NCBI GenBank assembly: GCA_022385755.1
Contig: MU278349.1
Coordinates: 744,001-808,000, forward strand
Length of the DNA: 64,000 bases
Reading direction: 5' to 3'
DNA from: Trametopsis cervina
Lineage: Eukaryota > Basidiomycota > Agaricomycetes > Polyporales > Irpicaceae
Shown here: one piece after another, positions 24,401 through 34,451 of the stretch
Layout of the letters: each line of letters begins with the position of its first letter
How positions within the stretch are numbered: position 1 is the first letter of the stretch
Program-made: the position numbers and the translations under genes
The notes under the pieces: generated by a model
What the model was told of the DNA's origin: nothing
Database searches by the model: none
Seen by the model: only the letters and a program-made list of their open reading frames with translations

Positions 24401-24894
24401 GCGGTGGCAAGACTGACGACAAGACTTGCATTCCATAGGATGTTGACGACGATCGCGTTGTGGGTCGGTTCGGTGGGTGGGGGTGATGTGGGAGCGGGAG
24501 TCGTACTGTTTATGTAGTCACCTTGGATGGTGTAACTTGCGGCCTGAACGGACGTGTGGCTCATCACGAACAGCATCGAACCTGTTGTGCCACCCTGGAG
24601 AAGACCATATGCAATGATGACGAAAGCCGCCAGTACGGCGGAGAAGAGACCGGTCTGAATCGACATCAGTAGAGTTTCGGGAGGACGGTGCATCGTCAGG
24701 CGAGGACTTACGAAGACGAGCAGTGAGTCCATATCATCCTTGTGCCCATCAATCTCCTGTTTGTCGAACTCGTCGACACCAGCCTGAACGCCCGACCACC
24801 CGGTGAGTTGTTGAGGACGGGAGATAACATGTATCGGATTATCTGCGGTGCCCAGTGATTGAATCAGTGGATGAACCGGAGGCTGATCTGACAT
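21430..24894 (-). CDS. DUF6535-domain multi-pass membrane protein
   Basis: This protein of about 1100 residues belongs to a large, expanded agaricomycete family of unknown function. The N-terminal DUF6535 domain reads DDMDSLLVF, an intron, then TGLFSAVLAAFVIIAYGLLQ as the first helix. Next come HNAIVVNILWNASLVVSLAT, LVKQWLRQYTTF and a helix pair at FLPFLLQIALGLFFVGLCYF and TLPLVSAWAFLYISATICP. The remainder is an alpha-solenoid-like cytosolic region with no motif I know, and an acidic Ser/Thr-rich tail. Four exons fit: 24712-24894, a long exon down to about 22911, then the exon to about 21950, and a last exon to 21430. The intron at 24655-24711 is 57 nt and has no in-frame stop. Paralogues vary greatly between species, which suggests fast evolution; their role is unknown. 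Confidence 0.85.
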
Positions 24895-25796
24895 GATAAA
24901 ATAGGGACAGCCGGGTGAAGATGTGGCGGCGGGGGAGGAGAGGCGATGAGGAGCTCAGCCTCGGGTGCATATAGCTTGCTGGTGAGCGCCGTTGTGAGCA
25001 TGCAGACACGGGGTAAGTAGGCACGGGCCAGCACGTCTCATATCAGAATATCGACTGAACTGACCAATACTAATTCCGCCCTGCTTCCTCGTTTCAATCT
25101 TCCACGCCACGTCTGAGCGGTCTGGCCAGAGTTCAGTGTATTGAGCTTCGCACACGAGGCCGCCGCATTGCAGGATACTGTACAAGCGTATCAGCAGCCA
25201 TATGATACTAGGTATCCCAAATTCTCACCCACTGCTTGGTCGGGTTACGACGCTGTCATTGAAATCCTGCGCGAGTGAACAACGAGATGGATCCAACAGC
25301 AGGGAATACTTGATTCGAGGAACCGGCGCATCGTGCGCGCTCACGCCACAAAGTGTCGCGGCCCGAACATACCGGCGCAGATCTGACTGCTAGAAGATTA
25401 GCCGCGCACCGTGCACCTTCCAAAAGTCACAAACTCGCTCGTGTGTAGAGGCCAATCGAACGCTATGGTATTACCAGGCTCCCCAGTGTGATCGACGCTA
25501 TCGGAAATGTTCAGCTATGGTCCGGTACATGCTCCCAGTACATCCCAGTCATACCTACACCACAGAAACTATGTATACGACATTCCAAGGCTGTTGAAGC
25601 CTATGTCTGCCTGATGAACAGAAGTAGCGGAGCCGCTTCCACTCTATTGTAGGATTCAAGTGGTTCCATTCGTAGAACCGACCGATGGCAGACCCCCGAC
25701 TGCTGTGCGTTCCGCCGCGACCTTGGCACCAACTCGCCGAGAGCATCGGATAGAGGAATAGTCGAGGATGTAATGGCACCAAAGTGTCCTACGAGT
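24895..25796. other. Intergenic region with direct-repeat copy 2
   Basis: These 902 bases separate the DUF6535 start from the stop of the Shg1-like gene. The right part is the second repeat copy. The open frame at 24955-25185 on the minus strand has a partly protein-like composition but no family pattern and no splice context I could support. Otherwise I see nothing. Confidence 0.5.
25424..25746 (+). repeat. Diverged direct repeat, copy 2
   Basis: This is the second copy of the repeat at 20996-21323, in the same orientation, about 4.4 kb away. It ends about 50 bases before the stop codon of the Shg1-like gene, so it lies in that gene's 3' flank, just as copy 1 lies in the 3' flank of the DUF6535 gene. 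It lacks some bases found in copy 1 and carries a short extra segment near 25668-25678. Confidence 0.8.
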
Positions 25797-26598
25797 TCAC
25801 GTCCCGGCCTCTGAAGGGTTCTTCTCACTGACAGGTGATTCCAGCATCGCACTATCCTCGCTCTCATTTCCGTCCCGCATCTGGCTCTCTTGTGCAGGCA
25901 GTCCACTCCCATTTTCCCTGACCTGTGGAAGTGGTGTCTGGTCACCGTTATGAGTCTGCACTGAGAGCGAGGGTCTGGTCGTAGGGTCATGAGCAGGGGT
26001 CACAGTGCCATTGGAGGCTGATCCTGTTTCTATGTTTTACTCAACATAATAAAGGAAAGAGACGACGGCCGCACGCACTGGGAGCTGCATCTTTATCTTC
26101 ACGTAGGATGCGGTCGACACGTTCTCGAATCTGTTCTGCGAAGGCGGGGTCATTAAGCTTCGGAGATTCTGCCACGGCACGTTCCACCAAAGGAAACCTG
26201 AGTAGAGGCAGATCAAATCCGTGCAAAAGGTACCGGGCAGCGGATCGCAGGGACGCACCTGTTGAGCTCTTGTGTCAACTCACGATAGGCAGAAGCCTCC
26301 GACATCGAGTAAATCTTCTCGTCCGACGCTAGTTTGCTGCGTGCGATGTCTTCCACACGGCTCATGAACGATGCGAATCCTTCCTATGTGAGGTCTGTAC
26401 ACTGTTGGGTTGGCTGGAAGACGGCGAACCCACGCACCCCATTCCGGAACTCTGTCAACAGCTCACGCCGAAGCCGGTCAAACTCTCCCGACTTCTTAAA
26501 TCTGGACGCGTTCAGGTAACATTGGTTAGACACAGCCAAGTCCAGAACCAAAGCGACACGCACTCGTCAACCAGCTGAGTGGGGTTATTGATAGGCAT
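25797..26598 (-). CDS. SHG1: COMPASS subunit Shg1-like protein (BOD1/SHG1 domain)
   Basis: This is a small protein of the Set1/COMPASS histone H3K4 methyltransferase complex, judged by its BOD1/SHG1 helical domain. Exon 1 encodes MPINNPTQLVD. After a first intron the frame gives FKKSGEFDRLRRELLTEFRN. After a second it reads GFASFMSRVEDIARSKLASD and SMSEASAYRELTQELN. After a third it reads FPLVERAVAESPKLNDPAFA and ERVDRILREDKDA. A last intron precedes a disordered acidic tail rich in Ser, Glu and Pro. All introns are about 50-60 nt and keep phase. The domain fills most of the protein, as expected. The start at 26598 is the first ATG before the domain. The stop is about 50 bases from repeat copy 2. 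Confidence 0.85.
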
Positions 26599-26960
26599 TA
26601 CGAACACGACACGTCCACAGTCCTCTTGCAGCGTGTATAGCGTGTAGGCATGTATTCAGCGACGAATGGGCAGCTTGAAGACCGGTCTGAGCCGGGTCTC
26701 ATGAGAGTGAGAGAATAAGCGCAGTGTGCCCGCCTCGGATCGCAATCCTCGTGAAGCCCGACGTGATTTTCCTCCATGCACGCGCACAAACGCCCGCGAT
26801 CGTCTGCCTCCAATGTCGTCTCAAGATCTATCCTCGCTCGTCCGCCATCGAACACGTCTACCGCGCCTCTTAAAGCGCAGCAGACCAGGCTCGTTATTCG
26901 ACCCATAGAAGGGACCAGTCTCCGCCGTACTACCCACCACCATCTGAACATCGACAGGCT
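26599..26960. promoter_or_regulatory. Divergent promoter region SHG1 / HEM12
   Basis: These 362 bases lie between two divergent start codons, SHG1 on the minus strand and the uroporphyrinogen decarboxylase gene on the plus strand. Both promoters must share it. I recognise no defined site. Confidence 0.45.
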
Positions 26961-28231
26961 ATGGCAGATTTCCCTCCGCTCAAGAACGACCTGCTGTTGA
27001 GGGCAGCCAGAGGTGTGTCGTTGTTTAGAGCCAGAAGAACAGAACGGTGCTCAATTTGTCGCATGACGATCAGGAGAAGAGACCGAGCGTGCACCGGTAT
27101 GGGTGATGAGACAAGCAGGCCGTTACCTCCCTGGTACGCGCCATCTCCCTATCGCAGCTCCCACATACCGCTCACCTAGCCCTCCCAGAATTCCGCAAAG
27201 TCCGCGAATCGCACGAATTTTTCGATGTATGCCGCACGCCAGAGCTCGCGATGGAGGTGACGCTGCAGCCGATCCGGCGGTTCTCAGGCCTGCTCGACGC
27301 CTCGATCATCTTCAGCGATATCCTCGTCATCCCGCAGGCGATGGGGCTCGAGGTGCTCATGAACCCGGGACCGAGCTTCCCCGACCCACTCAATACGCCG
27401 GACGACATCGCGCGGCTCAAGACGAACGTTGATGTGGACAAGGAGCTGGGTTACGTCTTCGACGCGATCACGCTCACGCGCAAGGGCCTCAACGGCGAGG
27501 TGCCGCTCATCGGGTTCTCGGGTGCGCCGTGGACGCTTTTCATGTATATGGTAGAGGGTGGCGGAAGCAAGACGATGCAGAAGTCCAAGACGTGGTTGTT
27601 CAAGTACCCGGAGCAGTCCAAGGACGTGCTGAACCGTATCACGGACGTTGTCGTCGACTACCTCGTCGGACAGGTCAAAGCGGGAGCCCAGGTACGCATC
27701 TGACCTTCCCTCCCTCGCCGTCGATCAACACTGACTGCTATCTGATGCCCCCAGGCCCTCCAGATATTTGACTCAAATGCAGGCGACCTCGCCCCGCACC
27801 ACTTCGCCGAGTTCTCCTACCCAACCATCAAGCGCATCTCGACCGAAGTTCGCCAGAAGCTCGCGGCGCAAAACGTTCCCGCAGTACCGCTGATCCTCTT
27901 CGCTAAAGGCGCAAACCACGCGCTCGCGCAGCTCGCCTCCGACGCCGGCTACGACGTCCTTGGGCTCGACTGGCTCATCGAGCCGTCGGACGCGCGCGCG
28001 CTCGTCGGTGGGAAGGTCGCCCTGCAGGGGAACCTCGATCCGAATGTGCTGTATGGTGGGCGCGAGGCGATCGAAAGGGAGGTGAAGCGCATGGCGGCGA
28101 GCTTCAAGGTGGATGGGAAGACGAAGGCGTGGGTAGGCAACCTTGGGCACGGTATCACCCCTGGTGTCGACCCCGAAGACCTGCGGTTCTTCTTGGAGTG
28201 CATGCAGAAGTATTCTGCGAACTCTGCATGA
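26961..28231 (+). CDS. HEM12: Uroporphyrinogen decarboxylase
   Basis: This cytosolic enzyme of haem synthesis decarboxylates the four acetate side chains of uroporphyrinogen III to give coproporphyrinogen III. The start [18 protein letters not shown] is followed by an intron and [14 protein letters not shown], the first family signature with the substrate-binding Arg. An intron that ends at 27189 restores the contiguous [20 protein letters not shown]. Next come [14 protein letters not shown] with the catalytic Asp, [20 protein letters not shown] and, after a third intron, [15 protein letters not shown]. The C-terminal blocks are [20 protein letters not shown] and VALQGNLDP, then [20 protein letters not shown]. 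The protein is about 360 residues, normal for the family. The third codon positions are richer in G and C than those of neighbouring genes, consistent with good expression. Confidence 0.96.
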
Positions 28232-28877
28232 GGACGTTTCAATCCTAGTTGGAGTGTGAGAAGCATAAGTCAAAATGTAGAATATAAATGTCACGCTGCT
28301 GAACATAGAATCACACATAGACTGAGTACTGACGGCTCGTCCACCTCTATCTCCAGGCAAGGTGTGTAGTAGACGACATAAGATGCAAGATCAGATTGCG
28401 ACGAGAAATGTGTGTATATACAGAGACAGGCGGCGGAGATGGATGCAAAAACCCTGAACGACCCTATGCCAATCTAACGGGGGCTATTACACTTATACAC
28501 TGAGATTGAGGTCGACAAAGATAAAAAAACAAAAGGAATGGATGAGATACGTTTTTAACCTAATGGAGAAGGAGCGTGCGGGTGAGGGGCAGAGGGAGGC
28601 ATCACGAAACGTTGTGGGATCATAAAGACAAGCGTGGCGGTACTCAAGGATCCGTGGTGTGTGTGGAGACGATGCAGGTAAAAACAAAAGCGCAGATAGA
28701 TGCTGAGGAACATGATGGGAGCCCGGGAACATATGCGACGGCCGTGATACAATGAGGAGCGCACAACATCGAGAGAGTGGGAGAGCAACGGGGAGCAGTG
28801 GCAGTGTTCCGACAAAGACAGCAAACGGGAGCTCGAGGACCGGCCAGGGCATCCCAACAACCACGGCGAAGACGGGC
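28232..28877. other. Convergent intergenic region HEM12 / CDC14
   Basis: These 646 bases lie between two 3' ends facing each other. Both 3' UTRs should be here. Open frames on the minus strand (28493-28864) have no protein-like pattern. I see no RNA gene. Confidence 0.5.
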
Positions 28878-31127
28878 TTAAGCCACGACGTCCGCGGCGC
28901 TGAAACTACTTCGTCTTCGCCGGATCGGGCGCAGGTTTGGTCGCTCGGACTTGTTCCCTGGTTTGACGACCGCCGAGGCGTTGTGCGTCATCCAATCAGC
29001 TTGCGCAGCTTTGACTACAGCGGCAATCGCAACGGGCGACTCCTGAACGGAGGCGGCAGCAGCATGTCGATTTGTCCGTCGGGTCGGTATCAGAGTCGGT
29101 AGACGGGAGGGTACGGGTGAAGGTGGCTGGCGAGGTCTCTGTGCGGCGGCAGTACTGCGGGCTGTGGAATCGTTTGCGAGACGGGGAATCTTATTCGGGA
29201 GAGGGCCGTTGGGGTTGGGTGTTCGCGATGGTGCGGCCGCCGCAGGATTTGATATCGAAGAGTCGTTTTTCTTCACAGCAGCGGTCGTAGACCGCAGCAC
29301 CCTCACAGGCCGTTCGGACGCCGCCCCTCTTGAGCCCGTAGGGCGTGTGGAAGCAGGCTTGGGTTTCACCCTCCGAACAGGAGGAGCAACGGCCAACGAC
29401 GGCAAGACGTCGTCTTTCTCCTGCTCCTCATCAGAATCTTCCAAGGCAATTGACCCGCGTTTGCCCGCTGGTGTTTTCCTCGGCTGCCCTGGTGGCGCTA
29501 TCTCTTTCGCTTTCGCAGCCGCCGCAGCGACGTGCCGACTGGGTGTTACGGGCGGAACAGCCATCGGCGGCGGAGTTCTGGGTGCAGTGATCGAGGAAGT
29601 TGTCGTTGTCGTTGTCGTAGTTGTTGTTTCTGCTATCATATCCTCCTCGTCGTTGTCGCTTGGTGGTGTGGCGGGTGCTACGACCGTCTTCCGGACCATC
29701 ACGGTTGTGGCCTCCGTGAGTCTTGCCTCCTCCCGCTGCTGCTTCTTGATCTCGTCAACAGCAGCCCACTTGGCCCATTCTAGCTGCTTGAGGTAGAGAT
29801 ATTGCTGTTGAGGGCCGACGACACTGCCTGGTCGTACGATACGCATGAAGGCGATAGCTTCGTTGGCCGTAAATCCGTATTTCCATATCAGATATGCGCC
29901 GATCAGAGTTCCGGTACGCCCTAGCCCAGCTTTACACTGGGAACAATACTTATATGAGCAGGCGGTCAGAAGAAGAAGAGCGTGCTTACGTGGACTGCGA
30001 CAACACCGCCTCCCTCGATAACCTCATCGGCCATGTCGAGGAAATTCCTCACAATCTCGTCTGTCGGGTTGGTGCCGTCGTCGAAATATAGTTCAACGTG
30101 GTTGACGCCGCGGTCCAAGAATAGCTGTCGGTCATACAGCTGGTTGTTCAACCGGACAACCAACTTTACGTTTCTCTTCTCAAAATATTCCAGGCAATTT
30201 TGGAATGGAGTTGATAACTTGCGTTGGAGGGCTAGGTCGCCCTTCACTGGCGAAGACGGACCGGCAGATTCTTGTTGGCGTCTTTCCTTCTCCCTCTTGA
30301 TCCATATTGGATCCACCGGGGAGGCAAATGCGATGAAATTCGGTGTAATCCAATTCCAGTCGCCGTTCTCAACCTTCTCATAGTACTCGTAATCTTCGAC
30401 GTCAAACTCATTCATGTCGCATAGGCCATTTTGAATCGCCTTATATATACCCCATAGACAGTCCTGGATGTTGAGATTGAAGTCTGACTTGCCTCTTCCG
30501 GCGTCGCGGAATGGCATGAATTCGAGCTCGGCTATTGGGTGGAAGGCCTCCCAGGGAGGGCGGTGTTGTACGATGAGCTAGGACCGTTCAACACCTTCAT
30601 CTTTGATTGAGCAGTACGAATGCCACATACCACATATAGTGCCATAAGGAGGGCGGCGTTCGCCTTCCGACGAGGGTCGCTCGACGAGTACAGCACGAGG
30701 TTATAGCCGGCTAAGTCCCGATCCTTTATCATGAATGAGCCACTATGCAGCATGAAAGGGCGAATCACGTACTTGGAGCAGCTCATGAATCAAAATGCAT
30801 GCTTTGTATACCATTGCAAGGTTGAGTGGACCCCAATCCTGGAAGAATGACATGTAAAGCAGCTGGTCGTCTATCGTGAAGTAGTAGTACTGCGCGTCAT
30901 CGTCGGGTGTAATGGATGTGCTTGCGACCGGCTGTCTGCGGATCTTGGGCTTATTCTCAGGCTCGTTCGAGGTTCGATTGAGCAGATCCGGGCGCGGCGC
31001 AGGATGCGGGAAGGATGTGAAGTACAACCTAACGGCGAGATGTATGTTGATATTGAGGAGAATGTCGCCTAAACACATGCACGTACCTGCCGCCGAAATG
31101 GCTTAAGGGTTCACAGACCGGAGTCAT
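28878..31127 (-). CDS. CDC14: CDC14 dual-specificity phosphatase
   Basis: This phosphatase removes CDK phosphorylations during mitotic exit and septation. Exon 1 encodes [13 protein letters not shown], and after an intron the frame reads [11 protein letters not shown]. The non-catalytic A domain continues with [39 protein letters not shown] and [16 protein letters not shown]. The link [20 protein letters not shown] leads to [20 protein letters not shown]. The catalytic domain gives [17 protein letters not shown] and [18 protein letters not shown]. The loop [20 protein letters not shown] holds the catalytic Cys; the intron at 29937-29989 falls just before it. The C-terminal 300 residues are disordered, with a Thr run (29599-29628) and basic clusters. 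The start at 31127 is short but puts LYF at the right place. The call is secure. Confidence 0.95.
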
Positions 31128-32014
31128 AGTAGCACTCAGAATGACCGCCACCAAGAATGGGAGAGAATGCAGGCCTTGCTGTCAAGATGGAGGTCGCGAA
31201 CGGAGGAGGACTGTGGCCAAAGCTGCCAGGTTGGGGTGCCGCTGCCGCGTGGTCTCGTGACGCGACACGCGGAGTTTGTACAGGCGCGCGCATGACCGTG
31301 TCATCCTCATGTTTTCCACGAGGGGAAGGCCGAGGACTTGAAAAATAAAAACCCACTTGACTAGGTAATTTAGGAGATTAATATTTTCTCACACCGCGCG
31401 GAAATACACTCCCGCAGCGGGTTGACCGCTGTGTGAACTGAGCATCGAGAGGACGTTCTGAATCTCGTTCCGTGTGAGCGCTGGGTGCTCTGAATATATT
31501 GAAGGTTTCCACGAGAATATAAAGGAGGTATTCAGCGTTCGACCGTTCGTAAGAGCTCTGCTGCAGTACAAAAAGATATTGCTCATCTGCTGTACGAGAC
31601 ATCTGCCAGCAGCGGAATGCCAATCAGGGGCTGCCCCTGCGGAAGGCTCGATTTGGTCGGAGTGCGTCCTTCATATAAGCCGCTCGACGACCCCGAGTAC
31701 AATAGCATCACGAACGCTTCACTCCGAGCAGCCTTCGCCTCAAACCCTTTCCTTGTACTCGTCAGCCCAACCGAGCTTCTCCAGCCGCCTTGTTGTGTTC
31801 CCGCGCCTAATTCCGGTGCACGGAGCGTGTCGCGTCGCGGCGCGTTTGCTTGTCACGCGTCAGACGTGACTGTGAACTTCCTCCCCGTCCTCGTCGTCCT
31901 CCGCACCACCACGCCCTCTTGTCCCTAAGGTCTGCCACCCGCGGCGGACGAATTGCTAACTTATCGAGACACTTATCACGACGCTCATTACGACGCACGA
32001 ACTGAGAATTCACG
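31128..32014. promoter_or_regulatory. Divergent promoter region CDC14 / MBP1, with MCB box
   Basis: These 887 bases separate two divergent cell-cycle genes. A perfect ACGCGT (MluI cell-cycle box, the MBF binding site) lies at 31855-31860, about 155 bp before the Mbp1-type start, within a CG-rich segment that also contains cgcgtcgcggcgcg. A short protein-like frame exists at 31389-31586 on the minus strand but no full gene could be built. Confidence 0.5.
31855..31860. promoter_or_regulatory. MCB element ACGCGT
   Basis: The palindrome ACGCGT is the recognition site of MBF, whose DNA-binding subunit is the Mbp1/Res APSES protein family. It sits upstream of the gene for such a protein, which suggests autoregulation. 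A 6-bp site alone is weak evidence. Confidence 0.45.
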
Positions 32015-34451
32015 ATGCCAGACAGCCAGATCTTCAAGGTCAGTCTGCCCCGAAGCTCAGCCATGCAATTTGGGGGAGTCGTCACTTTACTAACGTTGCT
32101 CAACAGGCCACTTACAGCGGCATACCTGTCTATGAAATGTGCGTCCTGCCCCCCTAACTCCTGAGTACTCTCATAGAACTGGCGGGATAGGATGTGTAAA
32201 GGAGTCGCAGTCATGAGGCGGCGTTCTGATTCTTGGCTTAACGCGACACAGATTCTGAAAGTCGCCGGATTTGACAAACCTCAAAGAACCCGCATACTTG
32301 AACGCGAAGTTCAGAAGGGGGAACACGAGAAGGTGCAAGGGGGATACGGAAAGTATCAAGGTATGTGTTAGCGCTGGTATTGTCCCTTCAGTCCCTCATC
32401 CATGCTTGTAAAGGTACATGGATCCCCTTGGAAAGAGGTCTCAATCTTTGTCAGCACTACAATTGCGAGCATCTACTACGCGCCATCATTGATTTCCAAC
32501 CCGACGCGAGTGACACCAGTCCTCCTCTTGCGCCGAAACATCTTGTGGCGGCCCCTTCTGTGACAAAACCCGCCTCGCGCAAGACAGATAGCGGGACGCC
32601 TACTATGAGCACACGGTCGGCCAGAAAAGCTCTCGCAGATGTTGGCGCCGACTCCGATGTCGAAACGCTTTCTGCAAAGGGATCGGCGGACGGGACTATG
32701 ACACCGTCTCCTTCAGAAGCTTCGTCGAGCTCCCGCACTCCGTCCCCTATCCGGAGCAGTCCCTCCCCCTCAGTTAACCCGCTGTCTCTTCATGATCACT
32801 ACCGGTCCCCATCACCCCCGAGCAACCGTAAGCGGAAGCACCGCCGCGTAGATGTCGACATGGATGGTGATGGCCAGTCACAGGGTCTGAATGGGCGCCT
32901 TGAAGAGATCAGCTACGGTGACCAAATCCTGGAATACTTCATCTCGGATACCAATCAGATACCCCAAGTGCTTATCAGCCCCCCTCCCGATTTCGATCCC
33001 AACATGGCTATAGACGATGACGGACACACCGCTCTACACTGGGCGAGCGCTATGGGCCGTATACGCGTAGTCAAACTACTGCTGACTGCGGGAGCCGACA
33101 TCTTCAAAGTGAACAAGGCCGGACAAACCGCGCTCATGCGGAGTGTCATGTTCGCCAACAACTATGATGTCCGCAAGTTCCCCGAACTCTTCCAGCTCTT
33201 GCATCGGTCCACTCTCAATATAGACAACAGTAATCGTACGGTCTTCCACCACATAGTCGACGTCGCCATGTCAAAAGGCAAGACACACGCTGCCCGCTAC
33301 TACATGGAGACGGTCCTGAATCGGCTCAACGAGTTTCCTCGCGAGCTCGCGGATATTATCAACTTCCAGGACGAGGATGGCGAGACGGCTCTAACGCTCG
33401 CTGCTCGATGTCGTAGCAAACGACTGGTGAAAATCTTGATTGATCATGGTGCGGACCCAAAAATCATTAATAAAGACGGCAAGAGCACAGAAGACTACAT
33501 CCTTGAGGACGAGCGTTTCCGTTCGTCCCCAGTCATACCCTCACGGTCTATGTCTATGTCTTTCCGGAATCCCCAGGCACCCAACCCCCCAGCAGCGAGT
33601 GCTGCACCCTACCCCTTCGCCTCCTCCAATGGTGACAGGCCCGCTTTGCACTATTCCGCTACTGGTCAGAAGGCCGCCACCCGCTGTGTAAACGACATAA
33701 CCGTGTTGCTGGACAGCCTCGCGGCAGCATACGACCAGGAGTTGAAGGATAAGGAGCGCGATATGAACCAAGCCTCTGCTCTGCTCTCAAACATACAGAC
33801 AGAGATCCTAGACAGCCAACGCGTTGTCAACGCACTTCGAAACGAGTCCCAGGGCTTAGCGCAGGTCAGACAGAGACAGACCGAGCTCGAACACGAGATG
33901 CGCGTCAAGCTCGGAAAGCGACATTGCCTGGGATGGGAGAAGTGGGTGAGGGATGAAGAAGAGCGGGAGCAGGCGATACGAGCGATGTCCGGTGGCCAGC
34001 TGGTGGCGACGTCGTCCGACAATGGCGTCTATCGAGCAGCGAACGGAGAGGATATCACGGACCTGATCCAATTACACGCCGACATCCCAACGGACCCCGA
34101 AGCCATTCGAATACAGTGCGAGATGCTGCGGTCCGAGCTTGGCATACACAAGAAGAGGAAGTTGGACGGCTTCGACGACGTTGTCAAAGCTCAGGCGGAA
34201 GCAGGCACAGGCGGGAGGATGTCCGAGTATCGGCGGTTGATTGGTGCTGGCTGTGGAGGGGTCCCACCGGGAGATGTTGACAACGTCGTCACGATGCTGC
34301 TCGAGGTAAGTGAAGACTCTGAGTCGTGAGTTTGGTCTGCCTGGGCACTCATTACTACGATGCGATATAGACACTTGAGTCAGAGGAAGCGGCGGGAACT
34401 GCTCCATGGAGCAGCTCCGCGTTCAAATCTTCGGCTGCTTCTGGTGCATGA
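32015..34451 (+). CDS. MBP1: MBF transcription factor Mbp1/Res (APSES + ankyrin)
   Basis: This is the DNA-binding subunit of the MBF complex, which drives G1/S genes. Exon 1 is MPDSQIFK and exon 2 is [11 protein letters not shown]. The APSES/KilA-N domain continues with [47 protein letters not shown] and, after an intron, [14 protein letters not shown] Ser/Pro-rich linker carries the basic cluster [11 protein letters not shown]. Two pairs of ankyrin repeats follow, [20 protein letters not shown] with [14 protein letters not shown], and [20 protein letters not shown] coiled coil and a C-terminal helical region end the protein. The last intron starts at 34304 (ATGCTGCTCGAG|gtaag) and the final exon ends [13 protein letters not shown]. 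It shares a divergent promoter with CDC14. Confidence 0.94.

Noticed and set aside
20996..25746. Direct repeats read as LTRs of a retrotransposon
   Set aside because: The 4.1 kb between them encodes a DUF6535 protein, not gag/pol. I found no primer-binding site, polypurine tract or TG...CA ends.
26041..26258. Idea that the SHG1 region is a truncated second DUF6535 copy
   Set aside because: Spliced translation gives a complete BOD1/SHG1 domain with no DUF6535 helices.
29164..29796. 210-codon plus-strand frame
   Set aside because: It lies antisense to the disordered C-terminus of CDC14 and its composition mirrors that codon use. No motif and no splice context.
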